Below are positions 32,624-40,822 of a stretch of 64,000 nucleotides of DNA, one piece after another. Within the stretch, counting starts at the first letter, position 1. The number at the start of each line of letters is the position of its first letter. The stretch lies in NCBI RefSeq assembly GCF_013340935.1, contig NZ_WHOS01000016.1, positions 62,001 to 126,000 of the forward strand. The letters are read 5' to 3'. The notes below the pieces were generated by a model. It had not been told where the DNA came from. It saw only the letters and a list, made by a program, of their open reading frames with translations, and did not search any database. Position numbers and translations under genes: made by a program. The stretch is from Azospirillum melinis (GTDB taxonomy: Bacteria > Pseudomonadota > Alphaproteobacteria > Azospirillales > Azospirillaceae).

Positions 32624-33019
32624 TCAGAGGGTGCGGGGCGTGGGACCACCGGCCCCGCGGCCGCAGAAATCGACGATAAGATCGATGTGGCTGCGTTCGA
32701 TCGGCTTCGCCAACGCATGATCGGCGCCCATTTGCCGGGCGACCGCCAGCAGGTCCATTGCCTTGCTGCGTCCGCCACCGGAAATGGCGATGATCTTAAC
32801 CGCAGGGGCCAGCCGCCGCATGCGCATGATGGTCTGGAGACCATCGGCAAACGGCATCACCAGATCGCAGATCACCAGGTCCGGCCGGTTTGCCTGGAAC
32901 AGCCGCATGGCCTCCTGTCCATCCTCGGCTTCGACAACCTCCACCCCGGCTTTTTCGAGAAGGCGACGCAACGTCAAACGCAGAGTGGGATCATCGTCAA
33001 CCACAAGCACGGTTGGCAT
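32624..33019 (-). CDS. CheY-like single-domain response regulator
   Basis: A 131-residue receiver protein with no output domain. The acidic pocket VVDDDP at residues 7-11, phospho-accepting Asp52 in VICDLVMP, the Ser/Thr position in IAISGGG and Lys105 in LAKPIE are all present, so it should be phosphorylatable. It precedes the degenerate GGDEF/EAL-like gene on the same strand by 33 bp, so the two are probably co-expressed and may act together. ATG at 33019 follows AGGAGGGG. Confidence 0.9.
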   Translation of the reverse strand: MPTVLVVDDDPTLRLTLRRLLEKAGVEVVEAEDGQEAMRLFQANRPDLVICDLVMPFADGLQTIMRMRRLAPAVKIIAISGGGRSKAMDLLAVARQMGADHALAKPIERSHIDLIVDFCGRGAGGPTPRTL

Positions 33020-33547
33020 TTTCCCCTCCTGTCCACATGGAGCCGGCCCGGCATCGAATCCGTCGCATCCCTAATCAGGCTCCGGCATGCATTGCCACTT
33101 TCTTAATATAGTCATCGATAATCCAAAAATTTCTTCAAGTTTTTGGATTTTCCAAATAATTGCGATGGAGAAATTTTGATATTTCTGCGTAAATATACGT
33201 GCCATCCACGCAAATCGGCAATTTAATGCCATAGAATGGCTTCCATGATTCAAAGTTATATTTCCAAGACTAGGAAATAACATCTCGCGCTGTTTCTTGT
33301 TTTCTGCATCACCTATGCCCGCATTGTTTCGCCACATATCATCTTAGGCGCGATAAACTCCTTGATTCGCTGTCCATAGGTGCAGGAAGAATGCTTCAGC
33401 ACAACCTTTCCATAGGTCGGAAAGCAGGCTCCGGCAAAGCGGCGCCCTCACTCTACAGGCCATAAGGACAGTTTTTATAAGTCGAAGTGGGAACCACCCT
33501 CTGGCCGATTGGTTGTCGATTCAGCAAGGCACAGTCGGAGGTTGGTT
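33020..33547. other. AT-rich intergenic region
   Basis: The 528 bp between the response regulator and the KGG gene are clearly richer in A+T than the rest of the window. A perfect 10-bp inverted repeat, AATCCAAAAA against TTTTTGGATT with a 10-base loop, lies at 33120-33149. An 88-codon leftward open frame at 33071-33337 lacks a ribosome site and family features and is not called. The region is probably the divergent promoter of both genes, or the remnant of inserted DNA. Confidence 0.5.
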
Positions 33548-33838
33548 ATGGCCTCGAAAGAGAGCAATCGTACGTCGGGCCGCGGCTTCGCGTCGATGGA
33601 CCCGGATCGGCAACGCCAGATCGCCAGCAAAGGCGGTGAAAGCGTACCGGCCGACAAACGCAGCTTTTCAAAGAATCCGGAACTCGCGGCGGAAGCGGGA
33701 CGCAAGGGCGGGCGCAGCGTGCCCGCATCCTCGCGCAGCTTCTCCAAGAACCCGTCCCTGGCAGCCGAAGCCGGCCGCAAGGGCGGGCAGGCAAGCCATG
33801 GCGGCCGCACGGCCGACCGGCCGGCCGGAGGCGACTGA
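33548..33838 (+). CDS. KGG-repeat general stress protein
   Basis: A 96-residue hydrophilic protein made of KGG (stress-induced) motifs. Three similar blocks occur: FASMDPDRQRQIASKGGES, then twice SRSFSKNP-LAAEAGRKGG in close variants. This resembles Bacillus GsiB and fungal con-10, intrinsically disordered proteins linked to desiccation and general stress. ATG at 33548 follows GGAGG directly at 33537-33541. It is transcribed alone, with a strong terminator after it. Confidence 0.92.
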   Translation: MASKESNRTSGRGFASMDPDRQRQIASKGGESVPADKRSFSKNPELAAEAGRKGGRSVPASSRSFSKNPSLAAEAGRKGGQASHGGRTADRPAGGD

Positions 33839-33873
33839 CCGGGGAGAGTGAAGAGTTGGGTATCGTGCAGACG

Positions 33874-33907
33874 AAAAAGCCCCCGTCCTTGCGGACGGGG
33901 GCTTTTT
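33874..33907. terminator. Bidirectional rho-independent terminator
   Basis: A perfect 10-bp stem GCCCCCGTCC/GGACGGGGGC with a tetraloop, flanked by AAAAA on the left and TTTTT on the right. It ends both the KGG gene (rightward) and leuB (leftward). Confidence 0.94.
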
Positions 33908-33943
33908 CTTTCAGTGCTGTCGGCAGTGCTGCCGGGTGACTGA

Positions 33944-35059
33944 TCAGGAGGCCAGCTTGTCCAGCTCGCGCAGGATCGAGTCGCCCATCACGGTGGTGGA
34001 GCAGCGCGCCATGCCAGGAGCCATGATGTCGGACGTGCGCATGCCGCCGCCCAGCACGTTCTGGATGGCCCGCTCGATCAGCTTGGCATCCTCGTCCAGG
34101 TTGAACGAGTAGCGCAGGCACATCGCGAAGGACAGCAGCGTGGCGCAGGGGTTGGCCAGATCGCGGCCGGCGATGTCCGGGGCGGACCCGTGCACCGGCT
34201 CGTAGAGCGCCTTGCGGTTGCCGTTGGCATCCGGAGCACCCAGCGAGGCCGACGGCAGCATGCCGAGCGAACCGGTCATCATCGCCGCCTCGTCCGACAG
34301 GATGTCGCCGAACAGATTGTCGGTGACGATCACGTCGAACTGCTTCGGATTCTTCAGCAGCTGCATGGCGCCGTTGTCGGCATACATGTGGCTCAGCTCG
34401 ACATCCTGGAACTCTTCCCCGTGCAGCTTCGTCACTTCCTGCCGCCACAGCAGGCCGGACTCCATTACGTTCGCCTTTTCCATCGAGCAGAGCTTGTTGC
34501 CACGCTTGCGGGCCAGTTCGAACGCGACGCGGGCGACGCGGCGGATTTCCGAGGTGGTGTAGACCTGGGTGTTCACGCCGCGGCGCTCGCCGTCGCCGAT
34601 CTCGGTGATGCCGCGCGGCTCACCGAAATAGACGCCGCCGGTCAGCTCGCGGACGATCAGGATGTCCAGCCCGCGGATGACGTCGGCCTTCAGGGTCGAG
34701 GCGTCGACCAGCGCGTCGAACACCACCGCCGGGCGCAGGTTGGCGAACAGGCCCAGTTCCTTGCGCAGGGTCAGCAGGCCGGCTTCCGGACGCTTGGTGT
34801 AGTCGGTCGGGTTGTCCCACTTCGGACCGCCGACGGCACCCAGCATCACCGCGTCCACCGCCAGCGCCTCGGCCAGGGTGGCATCGGACAGCGGAACGCC
34901 ATGGGCGTCGATGGCCGCGCCGCCGACCAGCCCTTCGGACACGTCGAAGGTGATCTTGCGCTTGCGGTCCATCCAGTCGATGACCCGGCGAACCTGGCGC
35001 ATCACCTCCGGGCCGATACCGTCGCCGGGGAGGAACAGAAGCTTCTTATTGGCGGCCAT
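33944..35059 (-). CDS. leuB: 3-isopropylmalate dehydrogenase
   Basis: Oxidative decarboxylation of 3-isopropylmalate to 2-ketoisocaproate in leucine synthesis. The 371 residues match family length. [13 protein letters not shown] starts the fold; [37 protein letters not shown] and the NAD-binding [12 protein letters not shown] with [12 protein letters not shown] confirm it. ATG at 35059. leuD is 72 bp upstream on the same strand; leuC is not seen in the window. Confidence 0.96.
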   Translation of the reverse strand: MAANKKLLFLPGDGIGPEVMRQVRRVIDWMDRKRKITFDVSEGLVGGAAIDAHGVPLSDATLAEALAVDAVMLGAVGGPKWDNPTDYTKRPEAGLLTLRKELGLFANLRPAVVFDALVDASTLKADVIRGLDILIVRELTGGVYFGEPRGITEIGDGERRGVNTQVYTTSEIRRVARVAFELARKRGNKLCSMEKANVMESGLLWRQEVTKLHGEEFQDVELSHMYADNGAMQLLKNPKQFDVIVTDNLFGDILSDEAAMMTGSLGMLPSASLGAPDANGNRKALYEPVHGSAPDIAGRDLANPCATLLSFAMCLRYSFNLDEDAKLIERAIQNVLGGGMRTSDIMAPGMARCSTTVMGDSILRELDKLAS

Positions 35060-35131
35060 GGCGGGCGCACTCCCAAATGTCAGACGTCAAGAAGACAGAA
35101 GTTGAAGAGAATCGGGGGAAGACGGAGGCGC

Positions 35132-35743
35132 TCAGCCCCACATCCACGGCTGGCCCGCGCGCTGCTTGCCCTCATACCCGTCGATATGGGCCGACTGCTG
35201 AAGCGTCAGGCCGATGTCGTCCAGGCCGTTCAGCAGGCAATGCTTGCGGAAGGGGTCCAGCTCGAAGGAGATGGTGCCGCCATCCGGGCCGGTGATGGTC
35301 TGCTTCTCAAGGTCGACCGTGATGACGGCGTTCGACCCGCGCGACGCGTCGTCGAGCAGCAGGTCGACCTGCTCCTTCGGCAACTTGATCGGCAGGATGC
35401 CGTTCTTGAAACAGTTGTTGTAGAAGATGTCGGCGAAGCTGGGGGCGATGATGCAGCGGATGCCGAAATCGGCCAGCGCCCACGGCGCATGCTCGCGCGA
35501 CGAGCCGCAGCCGAAATTGTCGCCCGCCACCATGATGCTGGACTTGCGGTAGGCCGGCTTGTTCAGGACGAAGTCCGGGATCTCCTGCCCGTCCGGGGTG
35601 TAACGCATCTCGTCGAACAGATGCTTGCCAAGCCCCGTCCGCTTGATGGTCTTCAGGAACTGCTTCGGGATGATCATGTCGGTATCGACGTTGATCATCG
35701 GCAGCGGCGCCGCAACGCCGGTGAGAACCGTGAACTTTTCCAT
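35132..35743 (-). CDS. leuD: 3-isopropylmalate dehydratase, small subunit
   Basis: Swivelling-domain subunit that, with LeuC, isomerises 2- to 3-isopropylmalate. The 203 residues begin [30 protein letters not shown] split over the substrate loop, and carry the signature [17 protein letters not shown], then [16 protein letters not shown] at 35743 is chosen from this N-terminus; 36 upstream codons are open but unlike the family. It forms a likely operon with leuB. Confidence 0.95.
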   Translation of the reverse strand: MEKFTVLTGVAAPLPMINVDTDMIIPKQFLKTIKRTGLGKHLFDEMRYTPDGQEIPDFVLNKPAYRKSSIMVAGDNFGCGSSREHAPWALADFGIRCIIAPSFADIFYNNCFKNGILPIKLPKEQVDLLLDDASRGSNAVITVDLEKQTITGPDGGTISFELDPFRKHCLLNGLDDIGLTLQQSAHIDGYEGKQRAGQPWMWG

Positions 35744-36150
35744 CGCCAGAAATCCTGTCGCGCAAGAAAGCGCAAGCGTGCGCATGCAGAGCGTGGTGAA
35801 TAGCAGACCGAACAAGCCATTGCCAGAGGAAGCTTGCCCTTTTCCCGGCACGCAACGAGCGAACAGGCATGCGCCAATGCATCGGCGCGCACTATTGTTG
35901 CGCGCAGGGTTGCGGATTGTCGCGGTCAGGCCCGATTGCGGGTACCGGAACGCAGCACCGGAACCGGCACCCGGATCGCTGGGGGATGCCGAAGGCGGGA
36001 ATAGCGCCGAGACCCCTGCTGTTCATCGGGCGGCGGATGGTCGACCACCCCTTGCGGCGGACGCCCCGCCCGCCTACCAAATCTCCCGGCAAGCCGACCT
36101 GCCCTCTTGAACGAACGCCCACCCGAACCAACGAAGGCCCACCCGATCCG
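35744..36150. other. Divergent intergenic region, leuD / membrane protein
   Basis: This 407-bp stretch separates leuD from the GT-C-like gene. The only structure noticed is a perfect 7-bp inverted repeat, GCGCGCA-N7-TGCGCGC, at 35885-35905. No leader peptide with Leu codon runs and no RNA gene was recognised. Confidence 0.45.
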
Positions 36151-37779
36151 ATGCCGACACATGACGACGACCGCAGCGCCCGCCTGATCGGCATCGCCTT
36201 CCTGCTGCTGGCGCCGCCGGCCTATGGGCTGCTGACGCTGGCCTTCGGGATGGATGCGAACTGGGACCTGCGGAATTACCACTGGTACAACGGCTATGCG
36301 ATGCTGACCGGGCGGATCGGGCGAGATCTGCTGGCAGCCCAGATGCCGACCTTCTACAGCCCCTTCCTGGACGTGCCCTTCTATTGGCTGGCGACCCATC
36401 TGCCGGCGCGGGCGGCCGGATTTCTGTGGGGGACGCTTCAGGGCATCAACCTGTCGCTGCTGTATCTGCTGGCATCATTTTCCCTCCGGAACGTTCCGGC
36501 CCTGAAACGGACGCTGATCGCCATGGCGTTGGCTGTCGCGGGCGGGCTGGGCGGCGGAACGCTGGGTCTGATCGGCACCACCTTCCAGGACAATGTGGTC
36601 AGCCTCGGCGTGCTGGGTGCTGCGGCCGTCATTGCCGGCAGCCTTCCCGGCATCCTCGATGGCCGGCCGCTCCCCAGCTTCGCGCGGGTCGCGGCGGCCG
36701 GGCTGCTGGCCGGGGCGGCGATGGGGCTGAAGAACCCGACAGTGATCTATGCGGTCGGGCTGTGCCTTGGCTTCCTGGCCCTGCCGGCCCGGCCGTGGCG
36801 CCGGCTGTGGCTGGCCTTCTTCTTCGGCATCGGCGTGCTGGCCGGGCTGGCGCTGGGCGGCGGCGTCTGGATGGTGCATCTGTGGCACGATTATGGGAAC
36901 CCGGTCTTCCCGCACATGAACCACATCTTCAAGTCGCCCTTCGCCGCGCTGTCCGACTATGTCAATGTCAGCTTCTTCCCGCCCGGCCTGTGGCAGCGGC
37001 TGTTCTTCCCCTTCGTCTTCACCGTCTCTCCCCTGACAGTGGGAGAGGTGCCGTTCTTCGACCTGCGGGTGCTGGCGCTGTTCGTTCTGGTCCCGGTCGG
37101 AGGCGTCTGCGCGGCCGCCACGGGGATGTTGGGGAAGCGGAACGACTGGCTGACCGCCGTGCCGGCGACCCGGTTCCTGCTGGCGGCGATAACCGTCACC
37201 TACGCGCTGTGGGTGGTGATGTTCTGCATCTACCGCTATCTGGTGCCGCTGGAGATGCTGGCGCCGCTGGCGCTGGTGATGGCGGTCGGGCTGCTGCCGC
37301 TGGCGCGCCGGCTGCGCATCGGGCTGGCGGTGGCGCTGCTGGCCGTGGTGCAGCTGACGGTGCAGCCGGCAGACTGGGGGCGGGTCGCGTGGGCGGACAG
37401 TTGGGTCAAGGCCGAGGTTCCGGCCATCGAGGCTCCGGACGACACCATGGTGCTGATGGCCGGCTATTGGGCCATTTCGCACGTCATCCCGTCCTTCCCG
37501 GCGCGGGTCACCTTCGTGCGCATCCAGTCCAACTTCCTGCAGCCGGATTCCGTCGGCAACGGCTATCTCGCCATCCTGAAGGACAAGGTGGCCTCCCACC
37601 GCGGCCCCTTCCTGATGCTGAGCACGATTCCCGACACGCCCGGCGCGGCGAAGGCCGCGGAGCTGCTCGGCCTGCGGCTCGACCCGCAGCGCTGCCGGCC
37701 GATCCCCAACAATCTGGGGGAGACCCTGAACCTATGCGCCGTTGACCGCGAGGGCGGCAAAAGGGAGACAGTGGAATAA
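36151..37779 (+). CDS. Polytopic membrane protein, GT-C glycosyltransferase-like
   Basis: A 542-residue inner-membrane protein with about eleven hydrophobic segments. The first loop after helix 1 contains FGMDANWDLRNYHWYNGYAM, an acidic loop in the place of the catalytic Asp of GT-C enzymes, and the C-terminal domain of about 110 residues is soluble. This arrangement fits glycosyltransferases that use polyprenyl-phosphate sugars. I cannot name the family with certainty. ATG at 36151 is chosen; the open frame reaches further upstream without hydrophobic content. The GT2 and GtrA genes following on the same strand support a role in envelope glycan decoration. Confidence 0.75.
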   Translation: MPTHDDDRSARLIGIAFLLLAPPAYGLLTLAFGMDANWDLRNYHWYNGYAMLTGRIGRDLLAAQMPTFYSPFLDVPFYWLATHLPARAAGFLWGTLQGINLSLLYLLASFSLRNVPALKRTLIAMALAVAGGLGGGTLGLIGTTFQDNVVSLGVLGAAAVIAGSLPGILDGRPLPSFARVAAAGLLAGAAMGLKNPTVIYAVGLCLGFLALPARPWRRLWLAFFFGIGVLAGLALGGGVWMVHLWHDYGNPVFPHMNHIFKSPFAALSDYVNVSFFPPGLWQRLFFPFVFTVSPLTVGEVPFFDLRVLALFVLVPVGGVCAAATGMLGKRNDWLTAVPATRFLLAAITVTYALWVVMFCIYRYLVPLEMLAPLALVMAVGLLPLARRLRIGLAVALLAVVQLTVQPADWGRVAWADSWVKAEVPAIEAPDDTMVLMAGYWAISHVIPSFPARVTFVRIQSNFLQPDSVGNGYLAILKDKVASHRGPFLMLSTIPDTPGAAKAAELLGLRLDPQRCRPIPNNLGETLNLCAVDREGGKRETVE

Positions 37780-37865
37780 TCGCGGCGTTTGTGCTGTTTA
37801 TCGCCGCAGACAGCCCGATCTGCTGACAGCCCGATCTGTCCCGCCTCCAGCCAGAAGCCAGCGCC

Positions 37866-38912
37866 ATGACCGTATCGACCATTGACCGCCCCGCCCTTAC
37901 CCCGGATGCCGGCGCTTCCGGAACGCCGTCGGCGGCCGCGGCGGTCGGCCCGGCTCCCACCATCGCGGTGCTGATCCCCTGCTACAACGAGGAGGCGGCG
38001 ATCGGCAAGGTGGTGCAGGACTTCCGCGCAGCCCTGCCGGACGCCATCGTCTATGTCTACGACAACAACTCGAAGGACAGGACGGTGGAGGTCGCGCGGG
38101 CCGCGGGCGCCGTGGTCCGGAGCGAGCCGCTGCAGGGCAAGGGCAACGTCATGCGCCGCATGTTCGCCGACATCGAGGCGGACGTTTATGTGCTTGTCGA
38201 CGGCGACGACACCTATCACGCCGCCAGTGCGCCGGAACTGGTCAAGCGCCTGTGGGACGAGCAGCTGGACATGGTCAACGGCGCGCGGGTGACGGAGATC
38301 GTCGCCGCCTACCGCCCCGGCCACCGCTTCGGCAACCTCGTGCTGACCGGCATGGTCGCCAAGATCTTCGGCAGCCGCATCGGCGACATGCTGTCCGGCT
38401 ACCGGGTGTTCTCCCGCCGCTTCGTGAAATCATTCCCGGCGCTGGCCAGCGGTTTCGAAACCGAAACGGAACTGACCGTCCATGCGCTTGAGCTGCGCAT
38501 GCCGATCGCCGAGGTGAAGACCCCCTACAAGGACCGTCCGCCCGGATCGCACAGCAAGCTGAACACCATCCGCGACGGCATCCGCATCCTGCGCACCATC
38601 ATCATCCTGGTGAAGGAGGAACGGCCGCTGCCCTTCTTCTCCGCCGCCTTCGGGCTGCTGGCCCTTCTGTCGGTGATCCTGGGCGTGCCGGTGATCGCGA
38701 CCTATTTCCAGACCGGGCTGGTTCCGCGCTTCCCCACCGCCCTGCTCGCCACCGGGCTGATGCTGCTCGCATTCCTCAGCCTGACCTGCGGCCTGATCCT
38801 CGACACCGTCACCCATGGCCGCCGCGAGGCCAAGCGCATGAGCTACCTGTCGCTGCGCGCACCGGGCCACCACCGGCCGCTGGCGGCGGAGCGCGGAGAC
38901 GAGCGCCGGTAA
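37866..38912 (+). CDS. Family 2 glycosyltransferase with C-terminal membrane helices
   Basis: A 348-residue GT-A-fold enzyme. The sequence IAVLIPCYNEEAAIGKVV at residues about 35-52, DNNSKDRT, the DXD-like VDGDDTYHA and the acceptor-side GSRIGDMLSGYRVFSRRF identify the DPMS/GtrB-like branch, which attaches a sugar to undecaprenyl phosphate. Two membrane helices follow at about 265-320 (FGLLALLSVILGVPVIATYF and ALLATGLMLLAFLSLTCGLIL in parts). It overlaps the GtrA gene by one base. Likely partner of the two neighbours in lipid-linked sugar transfer. Confidence 0.9.
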   Translation: MTVSTIDRPALTPDAGASGTPSAAAAVGPAPTIAVLIPCYNEEAAIGKVVQDFRAALPDAIVYVYDNNSKDRTVEVARAAGAVVRSEPLQGKGNVMRRMFADIEADVYVLVDGDDTYHAASAPELVKRLWDEQLDMVNGARVTEIVAAYRPGHRFGNLVLTGMVAKIFGSRIGDMLSGYRVFSRRFVKSFPALASGFETETELTVHALELRMPIAEVKTPYKDRPPGSHSKLNTIRDGIRILRTIIILVKEERPLPFFSAAFGLLALLSVILGVPVIATYFQTGLVPRFPTALLATGLMLLAFLSLTCGLILDTVTHGRREAKRMSYLSLRAPGHHRPLAAERGDERR

Positions 38913-39340
38913 TGGCAGCGGTCGCGAAATTCCTGGACAGCCGGCTCGGCCGGCTCGGGGTGCAGTTCGCCAAGTTCGGCGCGGTCGGCATCGTCGGGCT
39001 GGTCGTAGACACGGTCGTGCTCTACGCCGGTCTGGCGCTGGGGCTGCAATTCTTCGCCGCCCGCGTCCCGTCCTTCTTCGCGGCGGCGACGGCGACCTGG
39101 GCGCTGAACCGCGCCTTCACCTTCCGCGGTGCTGTGGACGAGCCGCTGCATCGCCAGTGGGCCAAGTTCATCGCCGCCAACGCCATCGGCGGCGTGGTGA
39201 ATTACGGCGTGTCGGTCGGGCTGGAATCGAGCGTGCAGACGGTCGCCGAGCACCCGTTCCTGGCGGTGGCCGCCGGGTCCATCGCCGGCATGTTCTTCAA
39301 CTTCGCGGCATCGAAGCATCTGGTGTTCAAGGGGGCGTAG
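38912..39340 (+). CDS. GtrA-family membrane protein
   Basis: A 142-residue protein with four membrane helices typical of GtrA: KFGAVGIVGLVVDTVVLYAGL, FFAARVPSFFAAATATWALNRAFTF in parts, FIAANAIGGVVNYGVSVGL and FLAVAAGSIAGMFFNFAASKHLVF in parts. GtrA proteins are thought to flip undecaprenyl-linked sugars across the inner membrane. It starts on the last base of the GT2 stop (TAATG), so translation is coupled. Confidence 0.9.
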   Translation: MAAVAKFLDSRLGRLGVQFAKFGAVGIVGLVVDTVVLYAGLALGLQFFAARVPSFFAAATATWALNRAFTFRGAVDEPLHRQWAKFIAANAIGGVVNYGVSVGLESSVQTVAEHPFLAVAAGSIAGMFFNFAASKHLVFKGA

Positions 39341-39431
39341 CAAAGAGCCTCGCCCTGTGGCGGCGCCCGCGATTCTGCCTTGCGCGGCGCCTTATGGACT
39401 TATCCCCGCGGCTCGCCATATAACGGCGGCC

Positions 39432-40283
39432 ATGACCCGCGAATTCCTGAAGATGCACGGCCTCGGCAACGACTTCGTCGTGATCGACGCCCGTTCCGAA
39501 TCCTACCGCCCCTCGGGCGCGGAGGTGCGCGCCATCGCCGACCGCCGGATGGGCGTCGGGTGCGACCAGTTTATTGTACTGGAGAAGACCGACGCGCCGG
39601 GCGCCGACGCCTTCATGCGCATCCGCAACGCCGACGGCAGCGAGGCCGCGGCCTGCGGCAACGCGTCGCGCTGCGTCGGCTGGCTGCTGATGGAGGAAAG
39701 CGGGCGCGACCGTGCCAGCTTCCAGACCGCCGCGGGTCTGCTGCATGCAAGCCGTGCCGACAATGGCCGCATCACCGTCGACATGGGCGCGCCCCGCCTG
39801 GATTGGGCGGCGATACCGCTGGCAGCACCCAGCGACACGCTGCGGGTCGAGACGGTCGAACATGGCGGTTTCGCTGCCCCGGTTGCGGTGAACATGGGCA
39901 ATCCGCACGCCGTCTTCTTCGTCGACGATGCCGAAGCGGTGCCGCTGGACGAGGTCGGCCCGGTTTTCGAGAACCACCCGGCCTTCCCCGAGCGGGCCAA
40001 CATCGAATTCGCCCAGGTGCTCTCGCCCACCGCCATCCGCATGCGGGTGTGGGAGCGCGGCGCCGGCATCACCCAGGCCTGCGGCTCGGGCTCCTGCGCC
40101 ACGCTGGTCGCCGCGGTGCGCCGCGGCCTGACCGACCGCAAGGCCGACATCATCCTGGACGGCGGCACCCTGACCATCGAATGGACCGAGGATGACCGCG
40201 TCCTGATGACCGGCCCGGTGGCGCTCGCCTTCAGCGGCCGCCTGTCGGCTGAACTGGTTTCTGGCGGACAGGTCGATGCCTGA
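39432..40283 (+). CDS. dapF: Diaminopimelate epimerase
   Basis: PLP-independent racemase that converts LL- to meso-diaminopimelate for lysine and peptidoglycan. The 283 residues carry the two catalytic cysteines, Cys75 in AACGNASRC and Cys217 in QACGSGSC, plus the N-terminal MHGLGNDFVVID. ATG at 39432. It begins a tight gene string with DUF4160, DUF2442, mtaB and ftsY; its last 8 bases overlap the DUF4160 gene. Confidence 0.96.
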   Translation: MTREFLKMHGLGNDFVVIDARSESYRPSGAEVRAIADRRMGVGCDQFIVLEKTDAPGADAFMRIRNADGSEAAACGNASRCVGWLLMEESGRDRASFQTAAGLLHASRADNGRITVDMGAPRLDWAAIPLAAPSDTLRVETVEHGGFAAPVAVNMGNPHAVFFVDDAEAVPLDEVGPVFENHPAFPERANIEFAQVLSPTAIRMRVWERGAGITQACGSGSCATLVAAVRRGLTDRKADIILDGGTLTIEWTEDDRVLMTGPVALAFSGRLSAELVSGGQVDA

Positions 40284-40536
40284 AATCTGCCGATTTTTCG
40301 GCATCATCATAGCCATGTATTACAACGATCACGCGCCTCCGCATTTCCATGTGCGGTATGGCAACCAGAAAGCCGCAATCGACATCACAACGCTTGGGAT
40401 CATGGAAGGCGAACTTTCCCCGAGAGCCTTGGGGCTTGTCATGGAGTGGGCTGCCCTACATAGGGAAGAGTTGAAGAACGACTGGGAACTGGCACGCCTG
40501 CATGCGCCTCTGACTCAGATTGCTCCGCTGGAATGA
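40276..40536 (+). CDS. DUF4160 protein
   Basis: An 86-residue protein with the DUF4160 core: ICRFFGIIIAMYYNDHAPPHFHVRYG followed by AAIDITTLGIMEGELSPRAL, split across two blocks. The DHAPPHFHV segment with three His is the conserved centre. These small proteins often pair with DUF2442, as here, in arrangements that look like toxin-antitoxin pairs, though no activity is established. Its G+C content is lower than that of dapF. It overlaps dapF by 8 bases and precedes the DUF2442 gene by 4. Confidence 0.85.
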   Translation: MPEICRFFGIIIAMYYNDHAPPHFHVRYGNQKAAIDITTLGIMEGELSPRALGLVMEWAALHREELKNDWELARLHAPLTQIAPLE

Positions 40537-40540
40537 ACCG

Positions 40541-40822
40541 ATGCTGAAGGATATTGTCGCCGCCAAGCCGCTCGACGGCTACCGCCTGCACCTCCGATTC
40601 GAGGATGGTGCGGAGGGTAGTGTCGACGTGTCCGCCCTGGTTCCTTTCACCGGAGTGTTTGCCGTGCTGCGCGAACCCGAGACCTTCGCTGCGGTTCGCG
40701 TCGACCCGGAGCTTGGGACTGTGGTCTGGCCAAACGGGGCCGATCTCGATCCTGCCGTTCTATATTCGTCGGTTACTGGTGCGCCGCTGCCCGGTGTAGG
40801 AGGGACTCGCCATGCCCGATGA
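40541..40822 (+). CDS. DUF2442 protein
   Basis: A 93-residue protein with the DUF2442 layout: VAAKPLDGYRLHLRFEDGAEGSVDVS, then FAVLREPETFAAVRVDPELGTVVWPNGADLDP, given here in two blocks. It is usually the second partner of DUF4160. ATG at 40541 is used, although an upstream TTG in the same frame overlaps the previous gene. Its end overlaps the mtaB start by 11 bases. Confidence 0.85.
   Translation: MLKDIVAAKPLDGYRLHLRFEDGAEGSVDVSALVPFTGVFAVLREPETFAAVRVDPELGTVVWPNGADLDPAVLYSSVTGAPLPGVGGTRHAR

Noticed and set aside
33071..33337. 88-codon minus-strand frame in the AT-rich gap
   Set aside because: No ribosome site before the ATG, no family likeness, and it contains the 10-bp inverted repeat; more likely non-coding.
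35744..35851. 36-codon upstream extension of leuD
   Set aside because: Not conserved-looking and lies before the family N-terminus MEKFTVL.
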